From Archaeoglobales archaeon (GTDB lineage: Archaea; Halobacteriota; Archaeoglobi; Archaeoglobales; Archaeoglobaceae): 6,453 nt of DNA. The DNA is taken from the NCBI GenBank assembly GCA_003662985.1, contig QMZD01000108.1:1-6453 (forward strand). Reading direction: 5' to 3'. Both the position numbers and the translations under genes were made by a program. Under the pieces are notes generated by a model. The model made no database searches. It had not been told where the DNA came from and saw nothing but the letters and a program-made list of their open reading frames with translations. Each line of letters starts with the position of its first letter. Within the stretch, counting starts at the first letter, position 1. This document shows positions 5,955 to 6,453 of this stretch, piece after piece.

Positions 5955-6026
5955 CGGACCCGCCGGGAGTTGAACCCGGGTCTGAGGCTCCGAAGGCCTC
6001 CAGGATATCCGCTACCCTACGGGCCC
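5955..6026 (-). tRNA. tRNA-Arg (UCG)
   Basis: A full 72-base cloverleaf on the minus strand. The acceptor stem pairs GGGCCCG with CGGGTCC (one G-U), discriminator G; the D arm carries GG at the usual place; the anticodon arm is GAGGC-CTTCGGA-GCCTC with anticodon TCG (plus-strand 5991-5993), reading CGN arginine codons; the variable loop is four bases; the T arm is CCGGG-TTCAACT-CCCGG. No intron and no encoded CCA, as usual in archaea. Short T-runs downstream (minus strand of 5936-5947) probably end the transcript. It sits between the HNH-containing region and the archaellin gene. Confidence 0.96.
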
Positions 6027-6071
6027 TTTCCGCACCATTGTTCTAAACTTTCATTCTGGTTTATTGCTTAT

Positions 6072-6097
6072 AGCTTTTGTTATAAGCTTTTGTTATA
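6072..6097 (+). repeat. Perfect 13-bp tandem repeat, two copies
   Basis: AGCTTTTGTTATA occurs at 6072-6084 and again at 6085-6097 without a gap or mismatch. It lies between the 5' end of tRNA-Arg and the archaellin promoter, about 45 bases upstream of the tRNA. It could be a simple slippage product or belong to a promoter; nothing decides this. Confidence 0.8.
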
Positions 6098-6157
6098 TTT
6101 TCAGCTAAGTACAGTTTAATTGAGTTGTAGGATTAAGATCCTCGGAAACTACCTACT

Positions 6158-6187
6158 TATGTATCTACATACGCATCTGTTTATGTA
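6158..6187 (+). promoter_or_regulatory. Three TACATA/TATGTA hexamers, possible archaellin activator site
   Basis: TATGTA (6158-6163) and TACATA (6166-6171) form a palindrome with a two-base spacer; a further TATGTA lies at 6182-6187. All are just upstream of the archaellin promoter. In Methanococcus the archaellum activator EarA binds TACATA hexamers upstream of the BRE/TATA of its fla operon, so this cluster is a candidate site for an EarA-like protein. Assignment to this organism is inference. Confidence 0.4.
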
Positions 6188-6204
6188 ACTCACTACCTAC
6201 AAAC

Positions 6205-6221
6205 AAAAAACCCTTATATAC
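6205..6221 (+). promoter_or_regulatory. BRE/TATA promoter of the archaellin gene
   Basis: AAAAAACCCTTATATAC combines an A-rich TFB-recognition stretch with a TATA core, TTATATAC (6214-6221). A transcript start near 6240-6245 is expected, giving a leader of about 20 bases with the strong GGAGGTG ribosome binding site at 6252-6258. Confidence 0.65.
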
Positions 6222-6263
6222 TTCCATTATTATTATTACAATTACAATTGTGGAGGTGGAAAA

Positions 6264-6453
6264 ATGAAAAAATTGAGAAAGGACGAGAAAGGTGCGATCG
6301 GTATCGAAATACTGATCGTCTTCATTGCCATCGTATTAGTGGCGGCAGTGAGTGCAGCGGTTCTCATCCAGACAGTTGGCTTCCTACAGCAGAAGGCACT
6401 TGCAACAGGAAGAGAGACAACCAAAGAGGTTGCTAGTGGCCTTAAGATTACAA
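6264..6453 (+). CDS. flaB: Archaellin (archaeal flagellin), N-terminus only
   Basis: Sixty-three codons from ATG 6264 to the right edge; the rest lies outside the window. The start is fixed by GGAGGTG (6252-6258), five bases upstream. The protein begins [15 protein letters not shown]: a short positively charged class III signal peptide, cut by the preflagellin peptidase (FlaK/PibD type) after Gly10, followed by the hydrophobic helix [20 protein letters not shown] that forms the filament core, and then [20 protein letters not shown], typical of euryarchaeal archaellins. The product is exported, processed and assembled into the swimming filament (archaellum). A single or first archaellin gene of a fla/arl cluster would be expected to the right. 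The outer glycosylated domain is not visible. The family call is secure; which paralogue it is cannot be told. Confidence 0.95.
   Translation, partial: MKKLRKDEKGAIGIEILIVFIAIVLVAAVSAAVLIQTVGFLQQKALATGRETTKEVASGLKIT

Noticed and set aside
6242..6436. Alternative frames overlapping the archaellin start on both strands
   Set aside because: The archaellin frame has an unmistakable N-terminus and a strong ribosome binding site; the others are out-of-frame shadows.

Overview
The window looks like a stretch of a hyperthermophilic euryarchaeal chromosome, probably Archaeoglobales or a relative. The evidence is an archaellin (archaeal flagellin) gene at the right edge, an intron-less archaeal tRNA-Arg(UCG) without encoded CCA, TATA boxes about 25-30 bases upstream of likely transcript starts, GGTGA/GGAGG-type ribosome binding sites, and Lys/Glu-rich proteins. 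The genus cannot be proved from this sequence alone.

Layout, left to right. (1) 1-378, minus: the N-terminal 126 codons of an unrecognised protein that runs off the left edge. (2) 379-623: AT-rich divergent promoter region. (3) 624-2786, plus: a 720-residue secreted protein with caspase/legumain-like (clan CD) protease motifs. The Cys half (FSQCFGGG) comes before the His half (WVSDHGN), so the fold appears circularly permuted. (4) 2922-3722, minus: an unrecognised soluble protein, convergent with the protease-like gene. (5) 3723-4116: AT-rich spacer. (6) 4117-4761, plus: an unrecognised helical protein, probably leaderless. (7) 4836-5041: decayed N-terminus of an archaeal tyrosine integrase, fused at its 5' edge to a sequence resembling the 3' end of a tRNA gene. 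(8) 5025-5802, minus: a two-gene operon, a 63-residue possible small beta-barrel protein followed one base later by an HNH endonuclease with a long basic low-complexity tail. (9) 5862-5954: remnant of a ribbon-helix-helix-type protein abutting the 3' end of (10) tRNA-Arg at 5955-6026, minus. (11) 6027-6263: spacer holding a perfect 13-bp tandem repeat, three TACATA/TATGTA hexamers and the archaellin promoter. (12) 6264-6453, plus: the start of an archaellin gene, open at the right edge.

Interpretation. The segment from about 4836 to 5954 has the marks of a decayed integrative element: an integrase remnant with a tRNA-like end, an HNH cassette, a broken regulator-like gene and an adjacent tRNA. 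This is inference, because the tRNA-like end does not match the neighbouring tRNA-Arg. The two ordinary chromosomal anchors are the protease-like gene and the archaellin gene. The most unusual single gene is the apparently permuted caspase-like protein; the most testable regulatory observation is the cluster of TACATA hexamers upstream of the archaellin promoter. No CRISPR array, complete insertion sequence or complete defence system is visible.
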